DNA of 64,000 nt from Oxyruncus cristatus (taxonomy: Eukaryota > Chordata > Aves > Passeriformes > Cotingidae). Positions within the stretch are counted from its first letter, which is position 1. The number at the start of each line of letters is the position of its first letter. Location of the stretch: positions 530,478 to 594,477 of the forward strand of contig VXAY01002605.1 in NCBI GenBank assembly GCA_013399855.1, in the 5' to 3' direction. This document shows, in pieces, positions 35,301 through 48,197 of this stretch. The notes beneath the pieces were generated by a model, which saw nothing but the letters and a program-made list of their open reading frames with translations, did not search any database and was not told the DNA's origin. The position numbers and the translations under genes were made by a program.

Positions 35301-38138
35301 ATCAGCTTGCTTGGGTGTTTTTTTTCCTCATATAGTAAAGCTTGCTGAAAGTGCCTCTGTTCCAGGGCACTCTTTTGAAATATGTCTTAACTTCCAAGGG
35401 TAATGAACTCTTTTATAATAAACGCCTAGCTATAATGTGAACAATACTTGGCTTCCAGGAACTGACTTATAATTACACGGCTCAGTATTGCATGTCAGAG
35501 GTTTGCTTCATCTTTAATATTTTATGAAGAAATTCAGATTCTGACAGTAAAAGTATTCAACCCAGAGGACCTAGAACCCCGACTATTATTTTGCAAAGTA
35601 GCCATCCAGCTACACTTTTGTGCACCAGCATTATCCCTGGTGCATACTCACACTCTTTGATACTCTCTAAGTAGACACAACCACATGTTGTCCAGATGGA
35701 AACCTGGCTGCATCATTACATTATATTGAAATAACCTAATACCACCTGTTTCTGCTGGGGTTCCTGCCAACATTTTCCCATAAAACATTTATTTTGCTAA
35801 TATTTTAGTTGGTCACCACAGAAGGACACTTGAAGTTAAAGATTTACCCTGTGTGCAACCACAAGGAAAACCCTTAAAAAGAAAAGCAGCAAAGCTCAAG
35901 AATAGCTAATGCCTATTGTTTAAAAGGTGGATGTTCACCTAGGCACTAGTTATTAACACTCTGCAGGGACTCAAAACCAAACACAGGTTTTTGGCAGTGT
36001 GCATCAAGTGAATTAACTGTCTTGGTACCCACCTCTCATACAATTAAAGAAAAACTTTCCTGTGTGAAGTGGGACTAATATACAATAACACTAATGAAAA
36101 CTTTTTTTATATATATTATTAATCTGCAATGTTATAAAACTTCCAGTCTCCTTCCTTTACCCCTCTGCAGATAAACCAGCTTATCCTTAGTGAGTCTGTA
36201 TAAATTAGAAAGGCCTTACAACTCCCAGCCTGCTTGGGATGTTTGAAGTATTTATTAGATATTTTCCACAGCAGCAATAGGATTTTTTATTTAGAAATTA
36301 TATTTTTAGAGATATTTTACTTCCAAAAAAAAAAAGGGCAATAACCACTGGACTTATCAAAAGCATTTGATAAATATTTTCCCAGTATGTTGTTACTCAG
36401 ATATACCTTCTACTTTTCAGTGTTGATGTCTGTATAGAAGTCCAAACGGTAGCTGAACTTCACATAAAGACCTTTTTCTCAAATATAAATATCCTATTTG
36501 AAGAGCATCAAAGTTTATTAAAAATCCACTACTCCGAGTGTATTTGCTTGCCATCAATTATTCCCATTCATTTTTAAAAGCTGCTGTCCTCCAAAGGGAG
36601 AAGTAACAACGACATGTAAAGTGACCAACAGAATCCCACAAAGACCCAACAGTGTTTCCTGAAATGCAGTAGATCAAACACACATGAACTACTTCGCACA
36701 TCAGTAGAAAAAATGGATGCATTCCAAAAACAAAATCCACAAACAGAACAAGCATGTACAAACTAAGGCAGTAATCCCTAATTACAAGTGAGAATTTCTT
36801 CAGCTGTAAGTAAACTACCTTACAAGAGGGGGAAAAGAGCTGGAAAAAAATAAAAATGTGATGCTTTTTCTGGAAATTTTGATTGAATATATTTAAGATA
36901 CTTCCAATTCTATTACACTGCAAAATTAACAGATAAAAATGCACCAGAAAAAGATAACAGTAATTAAACAGAGTGTATAAAACCAGCTGCAAGTTCACTT
37001 GCTTAGATATGTTCTAAATATAGCCCTAGCCATTTTTATCATGTCTGAGAAACAGAATACTTTTAGAGGTTATAAAGGAACAATATGAGAATTGAAAGGA
37101 AAGAGAAAGGGAGCAGTCATGAGTTTGGCCACATTTTGTTCCTTTCTCCTTTTCATCTTGATTCCACATTCCATTCCCAATAAAATCCCCCATTTATAAC
37201 CAAATCCCTGGCTGCTGGCACAAAAGTAATTTGAATTTTTGCCTATTTTTAAAAAGCCAACTTATAACCGGCAATCATTACAGTAATTGATTAAATATCA
37301 CAAGCAAAGCAAAGTACCTATTTGACAGCTTCTATTCATGGTCACATACCTTCCCTGCAGACAGGTAGTTAGATAATTAAGCAATCCATTTCACTGCATA
37401 TATGCTATATACAAAAGAAACTGACACACAATGAATCTTGCTAAGCTTTTGTTCAACATATGAAATACTGGATAATCACCTTTTTTATGAAAGCACTTGA
37501 CCTTTAAATTGATATTCCCCCCAAAAAAGATGGTAATCGCTACTCAAAGAGATATGGAATGTGCTGCGGCTAATCCAGGAGATCATTGCCTATTAGTCAT
37601 TATTAGATTTTTTGAATCTAAAGGTGAGCATTTGATTATAACAAAGAGAAAAAGAAAACACTACTTAGGTTGCTGTGAATGCCTGTACTTTTCTCCTTGC
37701 AAATCCCAGTGACAATCAGAGTTACAGACAGCCTGTAACATGAATATCATTTACGCATTTGATCCCTACTCGGAGAGAAGCTTTAAAAGCTTTGAATGAC
37801 AGAAAGCAAGATTATCAGTGACAGCGATTTTAAATATTACACATGTTGCCTGTATTACAAGTGTTTTTCTTTAGCAGCTGATGGCTATTATATTCTTTTG
37901 TACAACACATTGGAAATATATTTCTTTCCTCTGTTTAGAAAAAAAAGGCAACAAAAATGTTTAAATGCAAAGGAGAAACTGCACAGCCTTCTGAAATAAA
38001 TAATAAAAAAAAGGACATAAAAAAACTATCCTTTCCTCTTATTACATTTTAACTGTTGTCCTGCTCACCTTTTACATGACATCACTAATCATATGCTGCA
38101 TCCCAGGAACTACAACTCCAAGGACAACTATATGGTAC
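32309..38138. other. unique non-coding DNA
   Basis: About 5.8 kb without a recognised gene or interspersed repeat. Small palindromes occur: CTGTCAGCTGACAG (about 32845), CCTCCTCAGAGGAGG (about 32861) and ATATCAATCTGATTGATAT (34689-34707). 37230-37990 lacks simple repeats and reads like conserved regulatory DNA (ATTACAGTAATTGATTAAAT, TTAGATAATTAAGCAATCC). The 146-codon minus frame at 36558-36998 has no recognisable domain. Confidence 0.5.
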
Positions 38139-38478
38139 AACTCTGGCTGGATGACCATGCTCAGAAGGAAGTGGGTGTTGGGTCATTCTCTGCCCAGAGG
38201 CCATTGAGAACTGGGTGGAACCACAGTCCATCCTGTGCTGGTTCACATCCTTATCAGTGACCAGGAGGAGATGATGGAGAGCTCTCTCAGCATGTTTGCA
38301 GCGACAACAAACTGGGGGATCTACTGATATACCCTCAGCTTGGGGATGCTATCCAAAGGGACATGGATGGGCCAGAGGGACTTGGGGAAATGCAGCAAGG
38401 ACAAACACAAAGTCCTGCCCCAAGAAAGAAGCTCCTGGACACAGGCTTGGGACAGGCTGGCTTTGTAGAGAAGGTGGT
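38139..38478 (+). mobile_element. CR1 LINE internal fragment, 3' end missing
   Basis: It carries CTCTGGCTGGATGACCATGC, GTGACCAGGAGGAGATGATG, CAGCATGTTTGCAGCGACAA, CAAACTGGGGGATCTACTGA, AAAGGGACATGGATGGGCCA and GGCTTGGGACAGGCTGG. This is the mid-to-late reverse-transcriptase region of CR1 in sense orientation. It stops near TTTGTAGAGAAGG without the C-terminal part or 3' UTR. Since CR1 insertions start from the 3' end, loss of the tail means a later deletion or rearrangement. It is old and full of indels. Confidence 0.8.
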
Positions 38479-38495
38479 CAGTACATGTTTCCCAC

Positions 38496-38511
38496 TATAT
38501 ATATATATATA
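38496..38511. repeat. (TA)n microsatellite
   Basis: Eight TA units directly after the broken CR1 end, perhaps at the breakpoint. Confidence 0.9.
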
Positions 38512-40460
38512 ATCAAGAGCAGATCAGAAAGTGCATTATTACAGTAAAAAGCTTCTGTGAGCACAAAATTGAAAAATCTTTTTGAAGAAAAAAACCCACA
38601 ATATGCTTTTACCCTTGTTTATTTTAAGCCTTTTAAACTTCATGGCTATTTCACCAAGGTATGTGTGACAGATTGCATATTGGTTTTTTGCATTAGAGGT
38701 TATATTTAACACTCTTGGGCTTGAAGCAAAAATATTTAGGGAATTCTTTTCATGTAAGAAGACAACCCAGATGACCTTAAAGGTCTGGCCTTCAGATCTG
38801 GTAATCTGATGTTTTCAAGCAGTCCCTTTCCAGTCAAATGCTCCTGATATTCTTCATGACTGTTTTACCAGTGTGGGTGCCCAGACACACGTCTGCCAGT
38901 CAAAAGCAATTCAAACCCTTTCCCACATTTACATGTGAAACCTGATACCTGCCTTATTGGTGTTTGCAAATCATAATGCAGGACACATGTGACTCCTAAT
39001 CATACTAGGTATCTTCCCAACATAGCCTAAAGTTTCCTCTCATAACTAAAGCTCTGCATCTGGGTGTCTGTAAGGCCTACCCGAGTTGAAACAGCTCAGA
39101 AACTCTCTGGAAGCCTTGGAAAAAAAAACCAGCAGACATATTTTTCCAGACTTGTAATGATAATTTGCTGCATGAAAGATAATCAATATCTACAGATTCA
39201 AAGAGCACCTGGCATCATTGCGCTACAGCTGTTAAGAGTTCACCTTCAGGATAAAGCCTAAGGTGAAAGACCTCACCATCACTCCAAAGTGATAAATATT
39301 TGTTGCATCGTCGCTCCGCAGAATTAATCATTATGCCTACAATAATTTCTCTGCTTTTGTCTCTCTCACTCCCTCCCGAGCAACAGGGTTTTGTCCAGCC
39401 TTGCCCAGGCTTCTAATCTCGTAGGGCTTCTTGCCTACCTCCTGCTCTCCAGTTACTGTCTATAATTTCTTTTGTGATGTTTCTGTGGAAAATTGCTGCC
39501 ATATAGACCCAGGAACAGCTGATGAAGTGGTTTCTGTGAAACATCAGTAAATAAATCACTAGTCTGATTTTGTTTGTGACCCGACTGTACCAAGATCTCC
39601 ATGATTAAAAAATTTGCTTTAGCACATAATATCATCATTTATCTTCATTGAGGACATAACCCAAAATGGGTAAGGTTTTCCTTCTTTCATACAAACAAAA
39701 TATAGCACCACTATTATTTATTGCTTGGTGTAGCCTGTGTTCCACAGTGCTAGACTTTCCAAACATCAGGGCTGGTTTTGCCCAGAACAGGAGCAGAAGT
39801 TTTCTTCCGTGGTACAACAATTGGAGAGACAGTAGAGGTGTTTTGAAAATTGCCTTGTGAAAGAAAGGAGAAGAAGAACCTGAAACAAGATTTTAATTAT
39901 GAATCCCTATAACAGATAATTCTGTATTTCATCATTTTATCCATAATATTGAGTTTTAAATTTACGTATTTCTTTCACTCGTGAACTGTTCTTGCTTACA
40001 TTCCACCTGAACTTCCTGCAGTCAGACCCCTTCCAACCCATATCTACAAACATAAATGGAGTTATGCACAATGGAAACAAGAAATGCAGGCATGTAAATA
40101 ATCACAGTTAGAATCCCTCATTAAATTCTTCTGGGAGAGCACCTCTGATGTTGAATGCACTTACAATATGGGGTTTTTTTCTATTTAAGAAAATTAGCAG
40201 TATTGAAAGATAATAATGATGTTTTAAATGAGAACTACACATATCTAGGCATACATCTGGGATGTCTGGGGTTTTTTAACAGTACCTCTATCCACTGTAA
40301 TATAAAATTACATGTCTGTTGTAGGTAGTGATATGAAATGTAGTCATTTCCTCTTCAAAATCCTGGAAGAGTTCCTTTGCATTTAAAACTGAAATGAAAT
40401 TGCCCTACCATGTTAAGTTATTATTTACACAGATTATTCAGGTGACTCTTTACAGAGAGA
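38512..40460. other. unique non-coding DNA
   Basis: No recognisable gene, RNA or repeat. Confidence 0.55.
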
Positions 40461-40522
40461 GACTATATGGCTATATTTTGATATCAAAAATACGACTATA
40501 TGGCTATATTTTGATATCAAAA
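40461..40522. repeat. 29-bp tandem duplication
   Basis: A 29-base unit beginning GACTATATGGCTATATTTTG occurs at 40461-40489 and again at 40494-40522 with no mismatch, separated by 4 bases (period 33). Perfect identity means a recent event, or a copy-number polymorphism. Confidence 0.95.
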
Positions 40523-43404
40523 CACTTGTAAAACTTGATTGAGATTACGTGGAAGGAATCAGACTGCATTAAATCCTTGTATAAATTCTGATATCAATAT
40601 TGCTTTGATTTAAAATCAGATCTTCTGTAGCAAACATGTTCCTCTGTCTGCAAAAGCATTCATGGTGATGTTAAGTGGAGGTTTGCCAAAACAAAGGAAA
40701 AAAGTTTTGTACTCCAGATGTGTACTTTCATTTTCTTCCTCGGTCTAATTCAATTAAAAAAATTGTGTTCCATAAAAACTGCTCCCCAAACCTTCAAATC
40801 CCAGATACATATCTTTGAATGGGATCAATTCTTTTTTTGGAGATGCCTTTTCTCTTTGCACTGACTAGAGAGATTCAAAGCAAATTGCTTAGGTAGCTTT
40901 TAAATAGCTAAAGCTGGAGCAACAAATCCCACCCAGAATCGAGGAAAAGGTCAAACCCAAGCAGCAACCAAAGACAGCAGCAACACTACCACAAGCAAAC
41001 ACAATTCAAAAAAATAGACACAAACAGGGAATGTCACTGTGCACTCTGCTTATATAGCCCCCAGGTTACTCTATTCCAGCATTTAAACCCAAAATGGATC
41101 ACTGCAGGAAATCTTAGTTTTGCAGTTGGACATCACAGGAAAAGAGCAAGGAAATATTTTCAAAGGCAAAACCAGGAGTTAAATGGTTTTTTCTCCCACT
41201 GACTTCTAAGAAGAGCAGAGCTTCTCACTGGGACTGAGAAAGGCTTGACTGGAGATACCCAACAGAGTGACTTCAGGGTCCAGTCCCACACAACACACAC
41301 ACAAAAAGCAGCAGACATCAAGGGCATCCTTGTCCTCTGGACGATAGTGGGCAAGTCATTCTTTTTAAATCCCCCTCAAAGGAGTCTGACAAAGGAAGTG
41401 TCTGAGACAGAGCTAGAAAATAAACTAATCCTCCCCAGCCCAGCCACAAGGCCTTTTTTACCAGATCATCACCCTTCATCCTCCTCCACATCCTCCTTAC
41501 TGGGTTAGTTTTCTCTTAATTATACTGGGAATTTTAATTCCAAACCATGGGGACACTGAAGGTGCGTCTGTGTGCATATGTGCAACACTTATACATCCAG
41601 TCCTGTATCCAAAACTCAGCCAATGCCATGTCAGGATTAAGAGTTATCAAAAGGTACAGCTGCTTCAATGATAATAATGCTGATATCCTACTTCAGTAGC
41701 TCTACTAATAAATACTATTACCTTGGCTCCGGTGATCCAGTCCATAATTCCTTTCAGGACAACAGCAGCTGAGAAACAAAAGTGAAAAACATAGAAGACT
41801 CTAAAAACTGTTTTAGAAGACTGAAGGAAACAGAAGTGGCAATCTTAGGGGCATTCTCATCACCAGTTTAATCAAACTTGGTAAAAAGATCTAGCTACAG
41901 AAATATGACTTTAACATCATGTTTTTGGGATATAAAACTTCTCAGAGAATAAGCTTAATGAAATCCAGAGCAGCAATTCATTATTATTGTTTTGGTTATT
42001 ATTATGATTTTATACTGCCTGTAAGAAAAAGCAGCTGAGCTGACTATGTCGTTGTCAAAGTCAGTGCCATGCGCAGAATGTGGGGTAGGCACAGTGGGAT
42101 GTAGGATTCAGTCCTACCCAGAACAGATGATGCTGAGGGCCACTGAGGAAAGGTTAATGCAATAAATAGGAAGCAAATGACAGCTGAGGGTAGAGAAGTT
42201 CTGTAGGAAGTAGAGCAGGAAGAAGAGCAATTAGAGGAAATGTTCTGGATACAATATGAAATATTTATTTTTCTGGTTCTTCTCATGCATCCATATGCTT
42301 CAATACTGAAGTTACATGCTTCAGTAGCCTAGACCAGCACCCTTCAGTTTAGATGCTGTTTAGAGTACAGTAATGAAAGCAGCTGGTGTAAACTCCACTG
42401 TAGCCTTGAAACACAGTTATCACATGTAAGCAGCTAAAAAATGTGGCACTTTGAAAAGAGGCACGGTAGGAAAGTTAAAGGCACAGTATAACTGGCCATG
42501 GTTTGAAAACTGCTTCATGTTTGTGATCCCACTGGAGATATTAATGCAGTAATATTAATAATAGAGCCATTAGGAATTGCCAACTGGAAATGCACAGCCA
42601 TATGCTCTGCTGCTTCTGTCAGGGCAATCTCAGCTGAAGAAGGTCCTTTCTTGCTACATGTACAGGTCCTGGCTGTAGATGGGAAAGCAGCTACACAGGA
42701 CCTACTTTATGTGACCTTTTTTGAAATATTTTACTGATTCTACTTTTTCTAGATCCTGATCTAGCCCCTGAATGCCAATAGACAGCAAGTAAAAGATGTA
42801 ATATTACCGAAAGATATTGGGAAATAGAGGCCCCTAGATGTGTTTATAAATTTATTCTCATAAATGAAACTGTATTCTAAAAGTCTTAGTCCTTTAGCTT
42901 TGAACAAAAAGCCAAGGATTCTCCACACATCAACATGTTCATATGTGTAGAATTTGGACTGACCTTACTACATACATCCGAACACACATCCTTAAGAGAG
43001 TCCCATTTCTGACTCCATTATTTTCTTTACACCACAGGGACAAATTCTTCCCTGGTGTATTCAGTGTTGTAATACTAGAGTGCCTCGATCTGCTACAGTG
43101 GCCACGTACGGTTGTCATTATCAATACAATGAAAGGAAAATACACAGTGAAATTTAAGAGAATTTATTAGCTTATTTATTGATGTGCTACGTATGGGGCC
43201 AAGAACATCATGACTGCTTGTATGGAGTCAACACCTTTCCATAACAGCTTGGTGAACGAGGGAATTCCTGGTTGCTAAACAGCCTACATCTGCAATATCA
43301 GACTAAAACACTGTCAAATAAATGTATTCCTTGATCTAAAAAGGCACATTTCACATCCTATGAATCAATTGTCTTCACTCTCCAAACACAAACGACTGTG
43401 TCCT
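40523..43404. other. unique non-coding DNA
   Basis: No recognised gene or interspersed repeat. Short frames only. Confidence 0.55.
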
Positions 43405-43487
43405 ACACTCATTTACAGTAGCGTTAATCCAAAATAACGCCACCAAGTCGATTGAGGTACTCCAGATTTACACTGGTGTGAGTGAGA
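43405..43487. repeat. Palindromic short repeat, copy A
   Basis: The left arm CACTCATTTACAGTAGCGTT and the right arm (GATTTACACTGGTGTG, then AGTGAG) pair as an imperfect hairpin around AAGTCGATTGAGG. Similar palindromes with TTTACACTGGTGTAA-like arms and a TGAAGTCAATGGA-like centre are common in sauropsid genomic DNA as I know it, but I cannot assign a family name. It is probably a relic of a small non-autonomous foldback or MITE-like element. Confidence 0.55.
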
Positions 43488-43516
43488 GAATTTGGCACCC
43501 AGTACCTACAGTTGTT

Positions 43517-43607
43517 GATCCTCAGCTGGTGGAGATCATCACAGTTCTTTCAAGTCAATGCCTCTGAAATTAATGCAGTTATGCTGATTTACACCAGGTG
43601 AGGATCT
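43517..43607. repeat. Palindromic short repeat, copy B
   Basis: The left arm (GATCCTCAGCTGGTGGAGAT, then CATC) pairs with the right arm (GCTGATTTACACCAGGTGAG, then GATC). A TTCAAGTCAATGCC centre lies between. It has the same architecture as copy A, 30 bases away. Confidence 0.6.
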
Positions 43608-43880
43608 GCCTTGTGGTTTCTGGCTTTAAATTCTCTTCCTGTCAGCTGTCTCATTCCAAAATGGTTTCAATAGAAAACTTCTAGCCAGAATTTCCTCTGC
43701 TATTTATAGGATTATCTCAAGAGTTTCTACGATAATCCCCATATTTCCATCTATGTATCAGAGCCTATTCCAGGATTGTATTACGGCCAAACTATTCACA
43801 TATCCAGATGACACCATTCCTTCCTCCTATTTTCCCTTCCCTATTTGGGGTGATTGTACGAAGGCAAAATGTCTCTCATG

Positions 43881-43942
43881 GCCAGATCCTCAGCTGGCAT
43901 AAATCAGCTTAAAATTGACATTAGTGATTTACATCATTTGGC
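43881..43942. repeat. Palindromic short repeat, copy C
   Basis: The left arm GCCAGATCCTCAGCTGGCAT, followed by AAATCAGC, is almost the exact reverse complement of the right arm of copy B. Its own right arm (GTGATTTACATCATTTGGC) is more decayed. 43608-43880 between copies B and C has no recognised feature. Confidence 0.6.
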
Positions 43943-46900
43943 AATATAGAAGAAAAGACAAAAAAAATTAAAAAAATAGTTTTTAGCAATGCAGTTTAAA
44001 ATTAGTAACAGGTCTTTAAAATAATATTGAAAGAGTATTAAAATCTAACCCACATGTACACCTTTGATGTGTGTTTTACTGCCTCAGCTAGGCATCATTT
44101 CCAGCTTGGAATGACAAAGCTTCTTGCTGTTTTGCTTCATAAAATCCCCAACAATTCTTCCCCTAAATAGTCCATACTTATTCAACATACTTCACCTCAA
44201 GTAGTACTTAAAACACAACACTAAGGGCTTTCACAAACAAAGCCTATTCTGCCAATTTCATACTTTCTTTTCACCCAGCAAAATGTTAAATTCAACCTGT
44301 TGAAATAGGTCAGGTTTAACAGAATTTAAGCTTGCTATACAAAAATGCCACAGGGGATCTATAGACCTCGACTGTCATTCACACTCCAGAAATCTTACGG
44401 TAAACAATTTACCATACAATTTGCCATTTTGATCCACACAGACTTCTCTTATTTGTAATTTCCTCATGTCAGTGTTCACTGACAAATATTTTTATTCCTC
44501 TTCTCTAGAGCTAGGTTTTCTCTACACTAAGTCCTTGTAAACTAGCAGATACCTGCTCACCTGTGATACTCTGCACAAAGAACTTAATTAATAAAACAAT
44601 CCCAATCAGAAGAGGGCTGCATACACAGCAGAGAGAGTTGAAAAGTAGAATTCCCTGCAGGGACGGACTCGGAGCCTGTGAAACCCTTCCAAGAATCAAA
44701 GCAATCTGCATCACAAGCACATTTTTTCCTGTACAGAAGTGCTTGCAGGAACTGGCAGTTTCTACAAGTATATAAGTAAAAACAAAAGAGGCAAAGCTGA
44801 CTATTGTGATTTCCACTTGTTAGACTTGATGTCTTGACACAGTCTTCTGGGGAAGATCTCATAGCCAGTGGCAGAGACTACATATGTAGGAGAAGCTGTG
44901 TATTACCAAGGGCAATATTGAACACAGGCTCTTCAATCCAGCTCTCACAGGTCGACAAATGAAAGCCTTTCCCCCTTCATCACCACACACACACACTTCT
45001 TTTCCCCAGGGTCAAAAAAGGTTGGAGTAACATCAGGCACTCCTGGCCTGGAAATTAGTTGTTATATGTTTGTGGGGGTGAGGGGTTGGCAGAATGGCAG
45101 ATCTTATTTCAAATAAAAATGTTTCCTCCTTTCATTTCCCTTCACCTTTCACGTGAGATAGGAAACCAGGATATCAGTATTCAAAGTCCATGTCAAAGAT
45201 TTAATTTTGTGCAGTTTATACTACTTGAAATCAGGTTATTGTTTTATCTTTATGGAGATGAATTCAAATTGAAAACAGAGAAATCGGAGGAACCATGAGG
45301 CTACCACACTCAAAACAGCAGGCATTTAAGTGAGACTAGTATGTTTTCACACTCTTAGTTTCTTATTCAGCCTAAGGAGTGGCAAGTCAATATATACAGA
45401 AGTCCAGTGAGGTTGATGAGCAATAGCTGCTAAACTCCTGCAGAAAAGGTAACCATGTTCCATCTTTCTGTTGCTCCATCACAGGGGTAAATTCGCTTCA
45501 CTTACTGGGATAAAAGTCACCCGTTGACCTGATTGGAGTTAGATTACGAATAATTCGGCTATAAAGAAGGAATGAGACACAGTAGGATTATTTCAGGGTG
45601 TAACTTCTGGCTACGGTTGCTTTCTAGAAAATCTGTAAGACTAGACTGTAACAAGACTATGCAAAATTCAATCTTATTTCAGATAAAGTAATGACAGACA
45701 ACACTGTATAAGATGTCCGTACTTTGTTTACAAGCTGACACTCCTTAGATACTGTTATGTAGCTAGATCACTAATTTAGCTAATGGGATATTAAGGATCA
45801 AAGCAATAAAACTAGCCCAAAAAGGAAGATGGGCAAGACTGAGGGTAATATCACTGTGCTGCTATCTGAAGTGTTTGAGTCAAAACAGCTTGCCAGGAAA
45901 GAGATCCCCAGGAATCCCTGTGAATTACTATGTAGCTTGGTAAGGGTCTAGGCTGGAATTTGTGAAGGGTATGTAATTTTGATGTAACTTCTTATCTCTG
46001 AAAACACTGAGGGTAAAATCTTGATCCCACTTAAGTTAAACAGACACTGACATTGGTGGAGTGAAGAATTCATCTCATGATAAAGGCCAGAGGTAGATCA
46101 GTGAGCAGTGCTGTTAAAATCCCATTCATCACGTTCAAGAATCAAGTAAAAAGGTTTATTTTCTCTGAATCTAGAGCTATTCCTTCCACACATTCAAGTG
46201 GCTATGACTAGGTAAATAAGAATTCATTTTCTAGAGTATAATTCCTTACAAATATAAAGCTGGCTGTTTCTACCTATTGGTGATGAAAAGCTGTCTGCAA
46301 GTGATCAGTTCCTGCCACTTATGCTGGCAGGAGGCAGCTGTAGATGAAAAGTATATGGCATTCTTCCTGCTGTCTGACTGAATAAGCAGGTAAGAAACCT
46401 AACACAAAACTTAAATCTAAATTAGGTCACTGGAACTGACTTCTCCGTTCATTAAACACAGAGCCTAGGAGAACTGGCCTTCTACTTTTGATATTCCAAC
46501 ATTTCTGCAGGAGCTTAAGAAAAAATTTCTCCTGCTAATGTTTGCTGAACAGAAAAGGGGATGTGGACAAAACAACAGCTGAAGTGAATTGCGACATTTG
46601 TGCTCCAAACTTCATGGCCAAATGCATTTCTCCACAGATGCACACAAAGGTAGCACTGAACGACAGTCAGCTAAATTTTAACAGATATCACACTCAAAAC
46701 ATTTAGAAGAATATTTGCAGCATTTATTACAAACACACAGCATAGATCACAGTCACCAAGGATGAACACAATCCTGTGTGACCGGGTTGATCTTCCCTAT
46801 TATCATCAAAACATCAGTCACTGCATCACAGGTGTACCAGAATTCAGCAAGGTGCAGCAAAAAATTTCCTTTTCCCTCAACTTTTCACGCTTGTAGATTT

Positions 46901-48144
46901 AGCAGCAATGAACCCCCAAAACATCTATTACCTGATTGGGGTTCTTTTGTCTCAGATTAGTGGCTTGGATTACTGAGAGACTAACAGGTTGCACTCAACC
47001 TAAGGGAGCGGGTCCATTAACTCTGCAACAAATGCTTACATGTGTCTGCGTGTAGACAGGATCCTGCTTAGGCAGCCTTTGAGATAAGCACTGAAATCAC
47101 TTCTTCTGGCTTCAAATTAATCCTCACTGATGATTTAGCCAAGGACGTCCCATCATATGCAACTCCTCAGCCTATTCAATTGCCTGTCCTAGTGTCCAGA
47201 CAATAACTGTGATCACATGTGCCCATATAGTTTCCCTCAAGCTTTCAAATCACCTATGTTACTGAGCAATTCACAGAAATTTTGCTAATTATGTCAATCC
47301 AAACTTTCTTACTTCTATAAATGTTAATGCTCTGCCAGAGACAATAACCCCACAATAACCACTGAAATATTCATAGACAAGTACACTGAAGACAAATTTC
47401 CATTCTAGCAAAAGATGAAGAATTTCAGATTAAAAGATTGAAATAGCTGTAAGTGTTGATGGTCTGAAGAAGCAAAAGGTAAATTAGAAGGAATTCCTGT
47501 TGTTTTGCACTGGCATAGATATAACACCAGAAGCATGTAGACACTAAGAAAAGATACTCCAAATAGCAGGATGTGATTAAAATATGTTACAGTTAAAGCT
47601 TCTGGGAACTTGAAGTAAAAGGTATTCCTGTACTGATATGCAAAATGCTACCAAAAAAAACCCCCATAAATACAACACCTGGGAAAACCAGATTGTCTCC
47701 ACAAAGTGCCCAGAGGGATATAAACACAAGGACAGCAATTCTGGCCCAACTGCTCCATAATTGAAAAGGTTGAGGGTCTCTAATGCCACAGGCAGCAAAA
47801 CCTGAGGGAGTGAAACAGTAGCTCTAAACTGGCCCGAGGAGCAGGCTGGCTCAAACGTCACCGGTTTCTGCAGACTATGTGTTAATCCAAATTACACTTG
47901 GATTTCCCTTGTGAATTTCTTCTGACAAAGGGATCTTTGTGAACATCCAGTGTTTGAACTTAATGTCCAGGGTGTATCAACCAGTGCACAGCTGATGTGA
48001 CATCATTGCTAGAACCTGCTTAAAAACTGCATTACAAAGCCAGCAGCTATTCAAGTATTCCTGTAAAGGAGGAATGGCACTTACATGCTAAGAAAAAGAA
48101 TTTCTAAGTAGGAGCGGTCAGGAAATATTTTTTGTTCCAGTGTA
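43943..48144. other. unique non-coding DNA
   Basis: No gene recognised. 46009-46080 (GGGTAAAATCTTGATCCCAC) may be a decayed member of the palindromic family. A short CA run lies at 44984-44997. The opposing frames at 44511-44862 have no recognisable domain. Confidence 0.5.
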
Positions 48145-48197
48145 CTTTTTCTTTTTTTTTTCTTTTTTTTTTTTTTTTCTTTTTTCTTTTTTATTTT
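48145..48197. repeat. Polypyrimidine tract
   Basis: About 53 bases of T with scattered C, ending TTTATTTTCC. On the minus strand it is an A-rich tract next to AATAAA, but with no recognisable retroposed body beyond it. It creates the Phe-rich frame at 48132-48353. Confidence 0.9.

Noticed and set aside
40461..43942. CRISPR array or regularly spaced repeats
   Set aside because: The only tandem repeats are a two-copy duplication and irregular palindromes. The DNA is vertebrate, and no cas-like gene is present.
48145..48197. Minus-strand retrocopy ending at AATAAA plus an A-rich tract
   Set aside because: The tract is interrupted many times and the sequence beyond it has no mRNA-like features.
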